Assembly (NCBI GenBank): GCA_964023205.1
Contig: OZ026851.1
Location: 18,111,528-18,175,527, forward strand
From: Lutraria lutraria
Taxonomy: Eukaryota; Mollusca; Bivalvia; Venerida; Mactridae
DNA: 64,000 bases
Direction of reading: 5' to 3'
Shown: in pieces, positions 26,445 to 39,100 of the stretch
Layout of the letters: every line of letters starts with the position of its first letter
How positions within the stretch are numbered: the first letter of the stretch is position 1
Made by a program: the position numbers and the translations under genes
The notes under the pieces: model-generated
Told to the model about the DNA's origin: nothing
The model's database searches: none
The model's input: the letters and a program-made list of their open reading frames with translations, nothing else

Positions 26445-29400
26445 ATGAGTGTTCAAGCAATTACGTCATCGGTAAGATTTTCGTTTTTGATCTAAATCTC
26501 GCATTATCTAATGTAAAATAATATATGTAATTATACATATACATGTCTTCTTATAAATCGCATTTTCTTAACACTAAACATAATATCATGAATACAAGTA
26601 TTTCGTCAAAAACAACAATTTCCGAAGAAATTTCACGGCGACCTACATGTATTGTGTTTTTGCATCTTTTTAACGGAAGTGAAATGAATGTTACTTTTTC
26701 TTTCATCTTCGAAAAATTGGCTACCCCCTTAGACATTTAAGGGGACAATAACGCAAAAATGTTATTGTCTTAGAAAAATCTCATGGTAAATCATTGGGAA
26801 GTTATAGAAATTGTAAAGGTTCCCAAAAGCTGTCTGCTCCCTTTTTGTTGTACATGTACTAGTTTTGGACATTATGGGTATAAAATCTTAAGGAATTCAT
26901 ACAGCACCAAGTCAACGTGACCCATGTCCGCAAGTTCGAACCATGAGCGCGATTCTGTACGACAATTTGGTTTAATTAAGATAATTTAATACAGTCTTTC
27001 ATCCTCCAACGTTGAATCGAGTACATGTAGTTCATTTCGAGAATTTGGCAGTTAATTTCAAGGGGAATATTTACTTGCACATATATTGTTTAGATTAACT
27101 GCCCGTCAGTGTCTAATTTAATTACCCAAAACAAAGCAAGGTCCTAAAAACGAATAAACAAATACATATCATGTATCATAATATCAAGTTAACACTCAGT
27201 CTACATGAATGTATCATCAAATACTAAAACACAAAATCAACACAAGTACAGTAGTACATGTATATTGGTTTTCTTTGCAATAAAAACCCGTTCCGATAGT
27301 TGATTGAAATGCATTTTGAATGAGTTTACAAGTTGCCCGGCGACGCTGTAAACAAAAATAAACGCTAACTAGCGTATAACTTCGCTGAGTAAATAACAGT
27401 TGATCATATTTCTATTTTTCCACTTGCAATACAATGTTTTTGCCAGCCGCGCGTTAGAACTGTACGTGACCATCAGGTTCCTGAGTTCGAATCCTGGTCG
27501 CGCCATTCGCAGCACTGCACCGCTAATCATTAATGTAGAACAATTCGCAGTTACAGTGGTACCTCTCTTAAGCAACAAAACCCATCAACAAAAACATGAT
27601 TTTTTCCCAACTGTACGATTTAACCATTAATTTAACCACCTCTCAACAACAACATACTTTTGCTACTCTTAAAGGAGTAGTCGCACTGTACTTACAAATA
27701 CCATCCATGGTTATTACTGGTAGAGAATCCAGGCATGAAAAAAACTCTTTTCCGAATATAATGCAGTGAAATGCCTTTTAACGACCACTTCACTACTTAG
27801 GACATCTCATTATGATAACGGCCTAGTACAGGACAAGTTTCCAATATAACCCCAACTGAGGTGGGAGATTGAAGATTCGAACCCCAGTGGAGACTGGGTT
27901 AGAACTGATGCTGTCGGTTGATGAGCCGCCAGCAAGTTAAATCATTTAATGATTGATTACCCTAGGATCACCTCAGCCAGACTCTCCGTAAAAAGAGGAG
28001 GGATTCGGGAGGCACTGTGCGAACAAAAAGATGTCCCGTAAGTCCACTTGGCTGACCATTTCTCAGACTGTTTATAAGACCACCTCAGCATTAAGACTCT
28101 TATTATTTTCTTCTGTCCCAAAGTTTTTTTATAATATCGTGGTTTTACTTCGTTTGTCTTTTTGATTGCATGCCGTTACAAATAATGTTGTTGTTTTATC
28201 AGGGAGAATTGACTACACTTTTGCAAGAAACTGATGCGGACAAATTAATTGTGATAGACTTTCACGCAACATGGTGTGGGCCTTGTTTGACGATAGCACC
28301 AAAAATTTTGGTAAGTACTAGTATATGTGCAGGTATGAATATTTTCCGGAATATGCCGTAATTTCCGGGGTTTTTTTGCGCAGATCCGGACCGTACTGGT
28401 TTTTTTTTGCTTTTTGCTGCATCGAGGTTGAGATTTCAATATTTTCTAGAATCTTTCAACCAAGTACGAGTATGAAGTGTTTGGATTTCTTTATGGTGGC
28501 TGATTTATGCCATGTCGTATTTTCGCTTTTTCGCCACAACAAAGCGAAAATGCGAAAAAGCGAAAATACGACAAAGTCATTTTCGCATTGTCGTGGCGAA
28601 AAAGCAAACTGAATACGACAGATGAAGGGCGACAATACGTCACCAAAAATGTGTCGTGTTTTCGCCTTACTTCTGTCGTATCTTTGCTTTTTCGTGGCGA
28701 AAATGTAAGAATGCAAAAACACGACAAAGTCGACTTTTTCGCATTTTCGCAGTGTTGTATTGTTGCATTTTCGCGTTCCGGTTGTACAAGCGCATGCGCA
28801 CCAACCTGTATAAGGTTTATATAAACTACCTGCGCATGCGTAACCGGAACGCAAAGATGCGAAAATGCAACAATGCAACAATGCGAAAATGTAACAATGC
28901 GAAAAAGTCGAATTTGTCGCGTTTTCGCATTGTTGCATTTTCGCCACGAAAAAGCAAAGATACGACAAATGTTAGGCGAAAACACGACACGTCTATTGTG
29001 TCGTATTGTCGCCCTTCATCTGTCGTATTTTCGCTTTTTCGCATTTTCGCTTTGTTGTGGCGAAAATACGACATGGCATAAATCAGCCACCATAATTCTT
29101 TGACTCATTACCACAGCTCATATCACATTGTCTTTCTCAACTTTTTTCAGACCAATATGTGCATGTCTTTGAAATATGTGTATGCGTACATTTTTTTGTT
29201 TATTGACTGGTATACAGGATAATGTTTATATATGTACATAACATTTTCAAAATCAATTTTAGATAATAGTATTGTCAAGGACCTATATGTATATAAGTCC
29301 TAGGTATTTTCAACATAAAATTCAATTTTGTGTTGCGAAGTTCATCTCAATTTTTATGAGTTTCGACGAATGGTTCGAACCTTCGAGCCAAGAGTTTAAT

Positions 29401-31525
29401 CGACTTTTTACATGTAGACCATGAACCATTCCAAAGAGTGAATAATCAAAACGAGTTTCAGGAATACACGTAAAAATAAAAATACAATTTAGAAGAGGTA
29501 AAGAGGTTTGTACAGTAGACAGATTTACGACATATATAGACTACATGTATTTAATCCAGTAAGTAGTAAGTTAAATTTATGAAAAAAGTTAATTATTTTT
29601 TATCAAGGCTATGGCAGGAGAATACGATGGTGTTGTCTTTCTTAAGGTCGATGTTGACGAGTGTGGAGTAAGTTATTTAGATCTTTTTTTCTTCTTTTTT
29701 TGTAAATTTGTCAACAACTTTCATGAGGTATAAAGCGAAATTTTGACGGTGATTTTTCACATTTTGTTGCTTTCACAGTGATGACTACGGGCAATCTAAC
29801 AATGTAACATATTAATATATATGACACAACACAAATAAGAAACAGGTTTTGTTTATTATAGTGTCAGCCCCATTTAAAAAGCCAGCCTAGTTGTCTTATA
29901 AGACACCATGCGCACAGTACCTCCGGAGTCCATTCATTTTCAGCCAGGTACCTGACTGAGATGGGCTCGGGTCTACGGTAATCATTATTTTCCTAACTTG
30001 CGGCTGATCACCAACCGACCGCATCAGAACCTTCGATCTTCGGTCCGCACCCGCTAATCGCTCGGCACTATATATTATGACTTCTGGTTTAAATTATATT
30101 CATTATTCTGTAGTTTATTGACTTGTATATTTAGGGTATAGCGGAGAGTTATGGAATCCAGTGTATGCCAACATTCAAGTTCATCAAAAATTCGGTGGTA
30201 AGTATAAAATACAAAGGAAACAACGCGTGTAATAGATTGACAAGTTACTTAAAATCAGGTTGAAAACAAAATGTGTTTTAAAAACACAATGCCCTCCCCC
30301 CCCCCCCCCCCGGGTGACCGTTGACTGGAAATGCACAGGTCCTGTAGAGATTGTCATGATGAACCAACATATGAAGTTTAATGATTACAGGTGGTAGCGT
30401 TTTGATTTTATAGGCAAAGTTAAAGTTTGGTACAGACAAACCAAGGACCAAAAATCCGCTATTACAAAACCCGGAATATATGTACTGGCGTTCTAAGTAA
30501 CAAATCCCATGAGAAATGTAGGAATCCTAAAAGAAATTTAGGATTTTTTTAGACGAATTATACTTATGAGTATTAGTTTATTATAGCTGTTTGCAAGTAC
30601 ATAGTGTAGTGTCTATTACTAGTTTGGCTAATCTTGGCCATTTGATTGGCTAATGGTGATGACTGAATCTATTAATAGTTGATAGCTAAGTTGATCATGC
30701 AGACATTTCTCTGTGATGTTTAAGCTAGACAAGCTGTTGTGTGGCATAATATGTGAAATGCTATTTGAAGCTCAATGTGGTTGTATCATAGCAGATTATG
30801 GTGAATTTGTTAACATTTAGGGTTTATTCTATTTGATTGATGTAGGGTATATTACCATGTGCTTGTGAACTATACATGAGTTTATTCATTTGTCAAATAT
30901 TCATGATTGTCAATATATGTGTATTACTCATATCATGTAGATATGTTATACTCTCCTCAATAGAGTAAATGGAATAAAATATACAGTCCATATCCTTTAT
31001 GAAAAAAGCAACGTCATACAAAAAACATAAACCAATATGCTTCTTGTAATTCGTCTACCTATAACGTTTTTGTTATAGTTTTTCTTGTTAGAAATAAAAT
31101 GACCCCGTGACCTTGACCTTTGACATGAAAATGCAAAGGTCCTTTAGAGGTTGTCATGTCCGGTTGTGGTTTCCGTGACTTTTCGATTTTTCGAAGGCTT
31201 CACCTTCTATACTAATAACTATGGGAAAAGGTATTTCGAGGTTATTATCTTATCTGATTCGTTTAATCTATTTGTATTATAGACTATCGAAAGTTCTGAA
31301 AATAAATGGATATTGTAATAAGGTGGTCTTAATAATAAATTGGTACACACCTGAGCTTGTAGTGTTCATGTTCACCTGACAAGGTTATTATATACTAGTA
31401 TTTCTATATGTATGGACTAAAACCGTACTTCATACTTTTTTAATACTGTTCTATGTCAGGTGTTGGAAACTACCGAGGGAGCGAGCGAAGCGAAAATAAG
31501 AGAGCTGATATCGAAACACGCGTAG
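26445..31525 (+). CDS. Thioredoxin TRX-A (complete, 5 coding exons, 107 aa)
   Basis: Exons 26445-26471, 28203-28310, 29608-29667, 30135-30197, 31460-31525 (stop TAG). All introns are phase 0 with GT-AG borders. It encodes a single thioredoxin-fold domain with no signal peptide, so probably cytosolic protein-disulfide reduction coupled to thioredoxin reductase. Visible: core strand VIDFHATWCGPC with the redox dithiol, KVDVDE strand, and the cis-proline motif CMPTFKF. The residue after the dithiol is Leu (WCGPCLTI) instead of the usual Lys, and an extra Cys occurs in DECG; both depart from canonical cytosolic Trx. It pairs with TRX-C in the duplicated unit (61 of 107 aligned residues identical by manual count). 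Introns hold a foldback element, SINEs and a MITE. The start is supported by the conserved 9-residue first exon in TRX-C. Confidence 0.93.
27442..27512 (+). mobile_element. tRNA-like fragment (B box)
   Basis: CTGAGTTCGAATCCTGGTCG contains a B-box-like GTTCGAATCC, ending CGCGCC; no clean cloverleaf can be drawn from the preceding bases. Likely the head of a decayed SINE, in TRX-A intron 1. Confidence 0.4.
27828..28035 (+). mobile_element. tRNA-derived SINE, second family (+ copy)
   Basis: B-box-like AGATTCGAACCCC, then CTGATGCTGTCGGTTGATGA, GGATCACCTCAGCCAG and a GGAGGCACTGTGCG tail. An inverted relative lies at 29880-30070. TRX-A intron 1. Confidence 0.72.
28492..29094. mobile_element. 603-bp foldback element made of TTTTCGC motifs
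   Basis: Near-complete palindrome: the left arm begins TATGGTGGCTGATTTATGCC and the right arm ends with its inverse GGCATAAATCAGCCACCATA. Arms are filled with GCGAAAA/TTTTCGC words; the centre (about 28800-28830) holds GCGCATGCGCA. The flanking hexamers TTTCTT and ATTCTT differ at one base, a plausible 6-bp target duplication. The same ends define the 83-bp element at 50121-50203. Open frames inside are palindrome artefacts. Located in TRX-A intron 2. Confidence 0.92.
29880..30070 (-). mobile_element. tRNA-derived SINE, second family (- copy)
   Basis: Its reverse complement follows 27828-28035: GATGCGGTCGGTTGGTGATC, a CATCTCAGTCAGG block and GGAGGTACTGTGCGCA. TRX-A intron 3. Confidence 0.7.
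30550..31057 (+). mobile_element. MITE-like dispersed element, copy 2 (508 bp)
   Basis: Ends TAGACGAATTATACTT and GTAATTCGTCTA are inverted repeats. The interior matches 16794-17122 in opposite orientation and carries an extra central stretch. It is absent from the corresponding intron of TRX-C (49294-49981). TRX-A intron 4; a C homopolymer lies just upstream (30297-30311). Confidence 0.8.
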
Positions 31526-31727
31526 ACACAACATTAACAACGGTTCTCACATCACACATAGACGATACAAATACATTTGTATAGACAAAGCTACAGTATC
31601 AACTTATGACATATCACACGTGAGAGCCAAATTTTTCTGAAAGACTAATACCTTGCAACGTCATAATCATCATGTTCAGAGTTGAAATTTATGAAATGTT
31701 GTGTATAAAAAAGATTTGATCCTCGAT

Positions 31728-31733
31728 AATAAA
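31728..31733 (+). terminator. Poly(A) signal, TRX-A
   Basis: AATAAA about 200 bases after the stop; TRX-C has the equivalent AATAAA at 50312-50317. Confidence 0.65.
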
Positions 31734-31879
31734 CGTAAATAAACATAAGTTGTTTTATTCTTAAAATTGTACATGTGTAAACAAGTGTGCCACCAGAAAA
31801 TCGTACCACATAATCACGGTATATAGTACTATATAGACCTATCAGACAACTTAACAAAAATGCTGGCGGACATTTGATA

Positions 31880-32070
31880 ATAATAAGATAAGATAATGAT
31901 GATTTTGGTAATAATGCTTATGATGGAAATAAAACATGGTGATGATGAAGGTTACTAGTAACGATGATGGTAGTGGTGGTGATGATGATGATAAAGACGG
32001 AATGATAATGCTGATGTTAATAATGATAAATTGGTTATGATGATAATGATGACGATGATGGTAATGATGA
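31880..32070. repeat. Imperfect GAT/GATA-rich microsatellite
   Basis: Dominated by GATGAT and GATAAT trinucleotides, with CATCAT-type coding potential on the minus strand that is low-complexity artefact. The paralogous block is at 50467-50675. Confidence 0.85.
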
Positions 32071-32640
32071 TATGATATTTTCATTAATGAAATTAAAACG
32101 ACTTCCTAGCTAGATCATTTTAATGCTATATTTTATTACTTGTGTACTTGATCGCTGCATGACAGCCGTAACGGCCCTAGTTGTATTGATAAAGTATAAT
32201 AAATTTTATATAAAACACCACAATGTGACCTTTTTGAATAAGATTATTGGGTTTTCACTGTTTTGTAAATATTTTTTAACAGTTTTACAATCACATAATT
32301 ATGTATCTTTCAACTGCCTGTGATTTTAAAAAGTCTTTTGAGATGAGCATAGACAGTGGTCCACATATACAGGGGCTTAGGCTTGCCCTAGAATAATGTG
32401 TAGGCACCTTTCTATGGGGTACGGGAGCATGCCTCCCCCACTGGAAATATTCACTGTAGATTGCCAGAGACGCATTCTGGGGCCCATATTATTTTAACTT
32501 GGTTAAAAGCTCTGGGTACTTGGATTTTCTATTCTCCCCACCCAAACCCTTTCATTTTATTGCTTTTTTTGTTCATTTGTCATAAAAAAATTAAAAGTGT
32601 AGCTAGGCACGTACCTACAGTGCCTAAAGGAAGGTAATAT

Positions 32641-32950
32641 GTGAACTATTGAACGACTGGTCGTGGAATCGAATCTCGGCTACACCTTCCATATTTCTTC
32701 AGGAAGCTTTTATAGTGTCACCATTCCAACTACCTGGCCAAATGCCGTGTTTAGAAAATGACAAGGAAAAGGGTGAGACGTATATCGGTGCCGAGTTTAC
32801 ACCGGGCACGCACGACGAAGAAACAGGAAAACTATTCAAAATAAGAGTAGGGATATAAATGCCCGGTTCTTCTGTATCTTCTCTCTCCTCCATCACTGGG
32901 GCAGCCCTGAAATCACCATTCCGTTAAACAACAGATAAAGACAAATTAGT
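32641..32950 (+). mobile_element. tRNA-derived SINE, third family
   Basis: B-box-like GGAATCGAATCTCGGC, body with GGGATATAAATGCCCGGTTC and tail GGGGCAGCCCTGAAATCACC followed by CCGTTAAAC. Orthologous copy at 51230-51545, so it was inserted before the segmental duplication. Confidence 0.7.
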
Positions 32951-33115
32951 CGATTTCCCGCCATTAGGAAAGCTTCTATCAACGTTGAAGATATCCTATA
33001 AACGCTTTACTATGACCAGTCAAGCGAACTTTGACATATAGTAAAGCTCTTCAAGTCTTGACAATAACCGGAGTGATCAGTCTGTTAACAATTTGATTAA
33101 CAAAATCAAACAAAA

Positions 33116-36100
33116 ATGGTTCAGGAAGTTAAAACAAAGGTAAGGCATTTCATTTATACTTTTAACTCATTTTGATTAGATTTTTCCACATTCACAGGAA
33201 AACAATTAATTAGCATTTCCGTGTTTTGGTTACGGGTCGAGATTTAGTCCAGATTTTATCTGTTCATATTATTTATCAAAGTTCGTTTTATCAATCCTGA
33301 GAAAATATGTAAAAAAGTGTTTTAATACATTATTTTTATTCGGGTATTTGTCATGTGGTGTGTTGGCACACTAAATACAAGCTTAATTTATTAATTGTGT
33401 CACAGTCCATATATTACCCATGTGGTTGTGTTATACTATACTTGGCGATATATATTGTAATCCAAGTCTCTGTAAATTAATCTAAGTTGTATAAATTTAT
33501 GCGTGACTGAATAGTAACTAGATTTGTGTATTTCTATCATTTCGACATTTTACTATCGATGTATGAAACGATATTGACCGCATATGTTCATAATTCTTGC
33601 TTGAATCTCACTTCAAATGTCGTCTTTATTTTTAGCTATTCGTTGTAGAGTTGTCGTGTTAATTACGATATTCTCTGTATAACCAGCCACACATATTATA
33701 TAGGATCTTTCAAACGAATGAATTCGAGTGACCATGTCCATATAATGCACCTTTATAAACGAACGTTACCATAAATATTTCGTCCGACATTATCGCTATG
33801 CGTATATAAACGTAAATATGTGTGAGATTCGGCTTTAGATAATAAGATGTTAAGATAAATATGATAGCGGCAAACTGTACGTATTAAATGAACGCTAATG
33901 CGTTCTACTACGACCCTACTGATGATATGTGTGTTCGCAACTTGAATAACAAGAGGGATAATATCAAAGTCAACATGACCTTGAAATAGCATCTATGTAA
34001 CACCAAGAGGCCCCCAAAACATAGTCCGAGCTATACCGGTCTATAAACGAGGCCGAGCTATACCGGTCGAGCTATACCGGTCTATAAACGAGGGCGAGCT
34101 ATACCGGTCGAGCTATACCGGTCTATAAACGAGGCCGAGCTATACCGGTCGAACTATACCGGCTTGGACTATGATTTTTCCCTCTTGGTATATACTAGCT
34201 ATATTTCAAGGTCCTGTGAATATTCACATTAGTACATTATACCGATCTATGGCATACCAACATACATTTAATATAGAAATATCGATATTGTTCACAACAA
34301 GCGAATATAATAGCATTGTTAACATACACTCGTTACTGTGTATTCAAACCGGGACAGTATTTAATATTTATACTAGTTTACAAGTCGCTTGGCAACATAG
34401 TAAACAATTCATTGAAAGTATAAAAGCATACAGGATTACCTTTCCCAATACACGTCTCCATTACTCTTTAAGAATAACCAACCTGTGTAAACCAGGGATT
34501 TCCGATGTATTTTGTATGCACTTGTGTTTGATATATTCACACTCGTGTCAATAGTTGTTTCTCTGTAAAAGGCTATGTTATGCTATAGCATAGGCTATTT
34601 GAATATAATCTGTGACGACACTTTACTCTTCACAGTAAATACCAGGATATCACATTTTCGTCAATCATCTCTGCGTATAGATGAGGTCACATATGTATCA
34701 CACCTTACCCTGGCTGAAATGACACCGTACATTGGCTGAAATGACACCGTACATTGGCTGAAATGACACCTTACCCTGCCTGAAATGACACCTTACCTTA
34801 GCTGAAATGACACCTTACCTTGGCTGAAATGACACCTTTATACCTTGGCTGAAATGACACCTTACCCGGCCTGAAATGACACCTTACCTTGGCTGAAATG
34901 ACATCTTACCCTGGCTGAAATGACACCTTTATACACTGGCTGAAATGACACCTTTATACCTTGGCTGAAATGACACCTTACCCGGCCTGAAATGACACCT
35001 TTATACCCTGGCTGAAATGACATCTTACCCTGGCTGAAATGACACCTTTATACACTGGCTGAAATGACACCTTACCCTGGCTGAAATGACAGGTTTATAC
35101 CTTGGCTGAAATGACACCTTACCCTGGCTGAAATGACACAAATCAATGCTTACATGCAGTGGCATTATATTATGTATTATAAGTCCAGTACAACCTCTCC
35201 AGAGCGGCCGTCTGTACAGCAACAACCTATCTATAACAACACCTTAAAAAATTTCCTAAGCTAATATTTACTATAAATTTAACCTCTGTAGAGTAACATC
35301 CTCTAAACAACGGCCAGTATTCGCAGCTCCCCCAGGATGTTGCTATACAGAGGTTGTACTGTAATTATACAAGATTAGGTCCGATATAACAGACGGACAA
35401 GTTGCAATTATAGTAAATTACAAATAGAAATAAGTATATTGTTGAAATTCAAAAAGAATTTATAACCAGCCGTGTGTAAATAATGACAATAATCCACTTT
35501 AATCTAGCCAATGTATTGACCTATTTTGTATCAAATCAACAAGCGTGTAATTTTGTGCTAAGTGTAGTATTATATACTTTTGTGTCATCCATGGTTAGCT
35601 CATAAAATACTCAAAGAAACTTAATTCAAATAGACTTGCTCTTCAACTTGGAACCACAGGCTACCGGCATATTTTTTCAGCATACATATATTATAGAGTA
35701 AAGGTGTAGAACTCCTGGGCTCAGAAATCACACCGGTCATGTTCATCAAGGTCCTGTTGTAACAATTCTGAACCGATTCTTAAAAGCCTGGTCTTATTCG
35801 ACGCAGAAATAATTTCTCTTTAACTACCATCCGCTCTTATATCCATATATTGCTCTGAACTGGAGCAACAAGCCCTTCAACCTACAAAAAGTACTACTCG
35901 CCATCGATGTGACCTAAGTTTGTTTTCATTAGCTACAGAGTAAATTTCTTTATTCCTTCGTGATTTCATACCCACTCCGGTGTAAATCGAAAGAAAATCA
36001 AATTGTTTATCAATCACTGCCGACAAATAATTCAATTGATGGATAACTAAGGCATTACGATTCAATATTCCACGCTTTCGTCCGATTTCGCTTCTCAGCT

Positions 36101-39100
36101 GCCATGATCGCATAGTTTAAACGCCGTATCATTTTTGTGCCGTTACGGGACGATACGTGTCAACGATTGGTCAAAGTCGGAGGTGTGGCAACCTTCACCT
36201 TTAGCAGTCATTTTGCCAAAGAGAGTTTAAATCGTCAAATAATGAATCGTAATGCCTTAGATATCCATCAACTGAATGATTCGTCGACGGTGAGTGATAA
36301 CAAATTTGATTTTCTTTCGATTTACACCGGAGTGGGTATGAAATCCCGAAGGAATAAAGATATTTACTCTGTATCTAATGAAAAGAAACTTAGGTCACAT
36401 CGATGCCTAGTGGTACATTTTGTAAGTTGAAGGGCTTATTGCTCCAGTTCAGAGCAATGTATGGATATAAGAGTGGATGGTGGTTAAAGAGAAATTATTT
36501 CTGCGTCGAATAAGACCAGGCTTTTAAGAATCGGTTCAGAATTGTTACAACAGGACCTTGATAAACATAACCGGTGTGATTTCTGAGCCCAGGAGTTCTA
36601 TACCTTTACTCTATAATAGATATATGGTGAAAAAAATTTTTTTTTTTGAAACTTTATTTTGCTGTTATCACATGCCGGTAGCCTGTGCTTGGAACGGGAA
36701 AAGTTCAACATTTCCGGGCGAGTGACGGGTATGGAAAGCTGAACTATCGTGATTCAAGATGAATGAACATTATGATCTGGTGATAAATTAAGCTAAATGA
36801 GACATTTTGGACAATCAAATACGTGTGTTAACTCATCCTTATATGTGTCAAATGAGGACCTGTAAGACCAACCCCGTATATTTGTTTTGAAAATATTATA
36901 TAAACTTTGCTTCTGTTTTTTTATCCATGTTTTCCTTTTTTACACCTGTGCAATGTCATGTCCAAAAGTCGTGTAATCGACGTGTGGTAAATCGTAAAAG
37001 TACCGGGTATATCATAATTTTGATACATATTTCTAGTACAATCTTGTATATCATAATATCAAGTACTTCTCTATCTTAAAACACGAGAGCTGCTATTATA
37101 ACAGTACATGTATGATTATTATCTTACGAAATTATTATCATTTTCAGGCAGAATTTGACGCCATTTTGAATGACAACAAAGACAAACTAGTGGTCGTGGA
37201 TTTTACTGCCACATGGTGTGGACCTTGCCAGATGATAAAACCAATATTTCAGGTAATTTCTTGATTTCAGTGGAACCAATTCCTGGACTTAGTGTTTTGG
37301 AACATTTTTATATGTACATTTCATGAACAAACGATCGATTGAGTGGCAAATCATATGCCTCCCATTTTTAGCTCACCAGAGCACGAATGTGCTCAAGGTG
37401 AGCTTTTGTGATCGCCCTGCGTCCATCGTGCGTCGTTCGTCGTGAAGTGGCGTCCATGTTTATTTAAAACAACATCTCCTCCTACACCGCTATGCCGAAT
37501 GCAGCCAAACTTTGCTGGAATGATCCTTGGGTGGTCCCCTTTCAAAGTTATTCAAAAAATTAAATTTCATTAAAAACTCTGGTTGCTATGGCAACAAATA
37601 GAAAAAACTTAAAAAATCTTCTTGTCCGAAACCACAGGGCCTATCGCTGAGATATTTAGTATGTAGCATTGCCTAATGGAACTCTACAAAGTTTGTTCAA
37701 ATTATTCCCCTGGGGTCAAAATTGGCTCCGCCCCGGGGGTAACTTGATTTTACATAGACTTATATAGGAAATTTAAAAAATCTTCTTGTCAAAAACTACA
37801 ATGCCTAGAGCTTTGATATTTAGTGTGTAGCATAGTCTAGTGGACCTCTACCAAGTTTGTTCAAATTATTGCCCTAGGGTCAAAATTGGCCCCGCCGCGG
37901 GGGTCACTTGATTTATATAGGAAAATTAAAAAAATCTTCTTCTCCAAAACCGCAAGGCCTAGAGCTTAGATATTTTGTATGTGGCATTGTCTAGTGGACC
38001 TCTACCAAGTTTGTTCAAATTATGGCCCCGGGGTCAAAATTGGCCCTGTCCTGGGGTTTATTCTATTTTATATAGGAAAATTAAAAAAATCTTCTCCGAA
38101 ATCACAAGGCCTAGAGCTAAGATATTTGGCATATAGCATTGTCTAGTGGACCTCTACCAAGTTTGTACAAATTATTGCCCTAGGGTCAAAATTGGCCCCG
38201 CCCCGGGGGTCGCTTGATTTATATAGACTTATATAGGAAAATTAAAAAAATCTTCTTCTCCGAAACCGCAAGGCCTAGAGCTTAGATATTTTGTAAGTGG
38301 CATTGTCTAGTGGACCTTTACCATGTTTGTTCAAATTATGGCCCCGGGTTCAAAATTGGCCCTGCCCTGGAGTTTATTCTATTTTATATAGGAAAATTAA
38401 AAAAATCTTCTTCTCCGAAACCACAAGGCCTAGAGCTAAGATATTTGGTATGTAGCATTGTCCAGTGGACCTCTACCAAGTTTGTTCAAATTATTGCCCT
38501 AGGGTCAAAATTGGCCCCGCCCCGGGGGTCACTTGATTTAGATAGACTTATATAGGAAAATTTAAAAAATCTTCTTCTCCGAAACCGCAAGGCCTAGAGC
38601 TTTGATATTTTGTATGTGGCATTGTCTAGTGGACCTCTACCAAGTTTGTTCAAATTACGGCCCCGGGGTCAAAATTGGCCCTGTCCTGGGGTTTATTCTA
38701 TTTTATATAGGAAAATTTGAAAAATATACTTCTCCGAAACCACAAGGCCTAGAGCTAAGATATTTGGTATGTAGCATTGTCTAGTGGACCTCTACCAAGT
38801 TTGTTCAAATTATTGCCCTAGGGTCAAAATTGGCCCCGCCCCGGGGGTCACTTGATTTATATAGACTTATATAGGAAAATTTAAAAAATCTTCTCCGAAA
38901 CCGCAAGGCCTAGAGCTTAGATATTTTGTATTTGGCATTGTCTAGTGGACCTCTACCAAGTTTGTTCAAATTATGGCCCCGGGGTCAAAATTAGCCCTGC
39001 CCTGGGGTTTATTCTATTTTATATAGGAAAATTTAAAAAATCTTCTTCTCCGAAACCACCAGGCCTAGAGCTAAGATATTTGGTATCTAGCTTTGTCTAA

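Larger units (their letters stand above)
31734..33115. other. Intergenic region between TRX-A and TRX-B
   Basis: Contains an imperfect GATGAT-rich block (about 31880-32070) and a SINE (32641-32950); otherwise unique sequence highly similar to 50335-51700 in unit B. The last part should include the TRX-B promoter. Confidence 0.6.

Noticed and set aside
28456..29103. Overlapping open frames of 76-170 codons on both strands
   Set aside because: They arise from the palindromic TTTTCGC element and mirror one another.
31851..32084. His/Tyr/Ser-rich reading frame on the minus strand
   Set aside because: Translation of the GAT-rich microsatellite.
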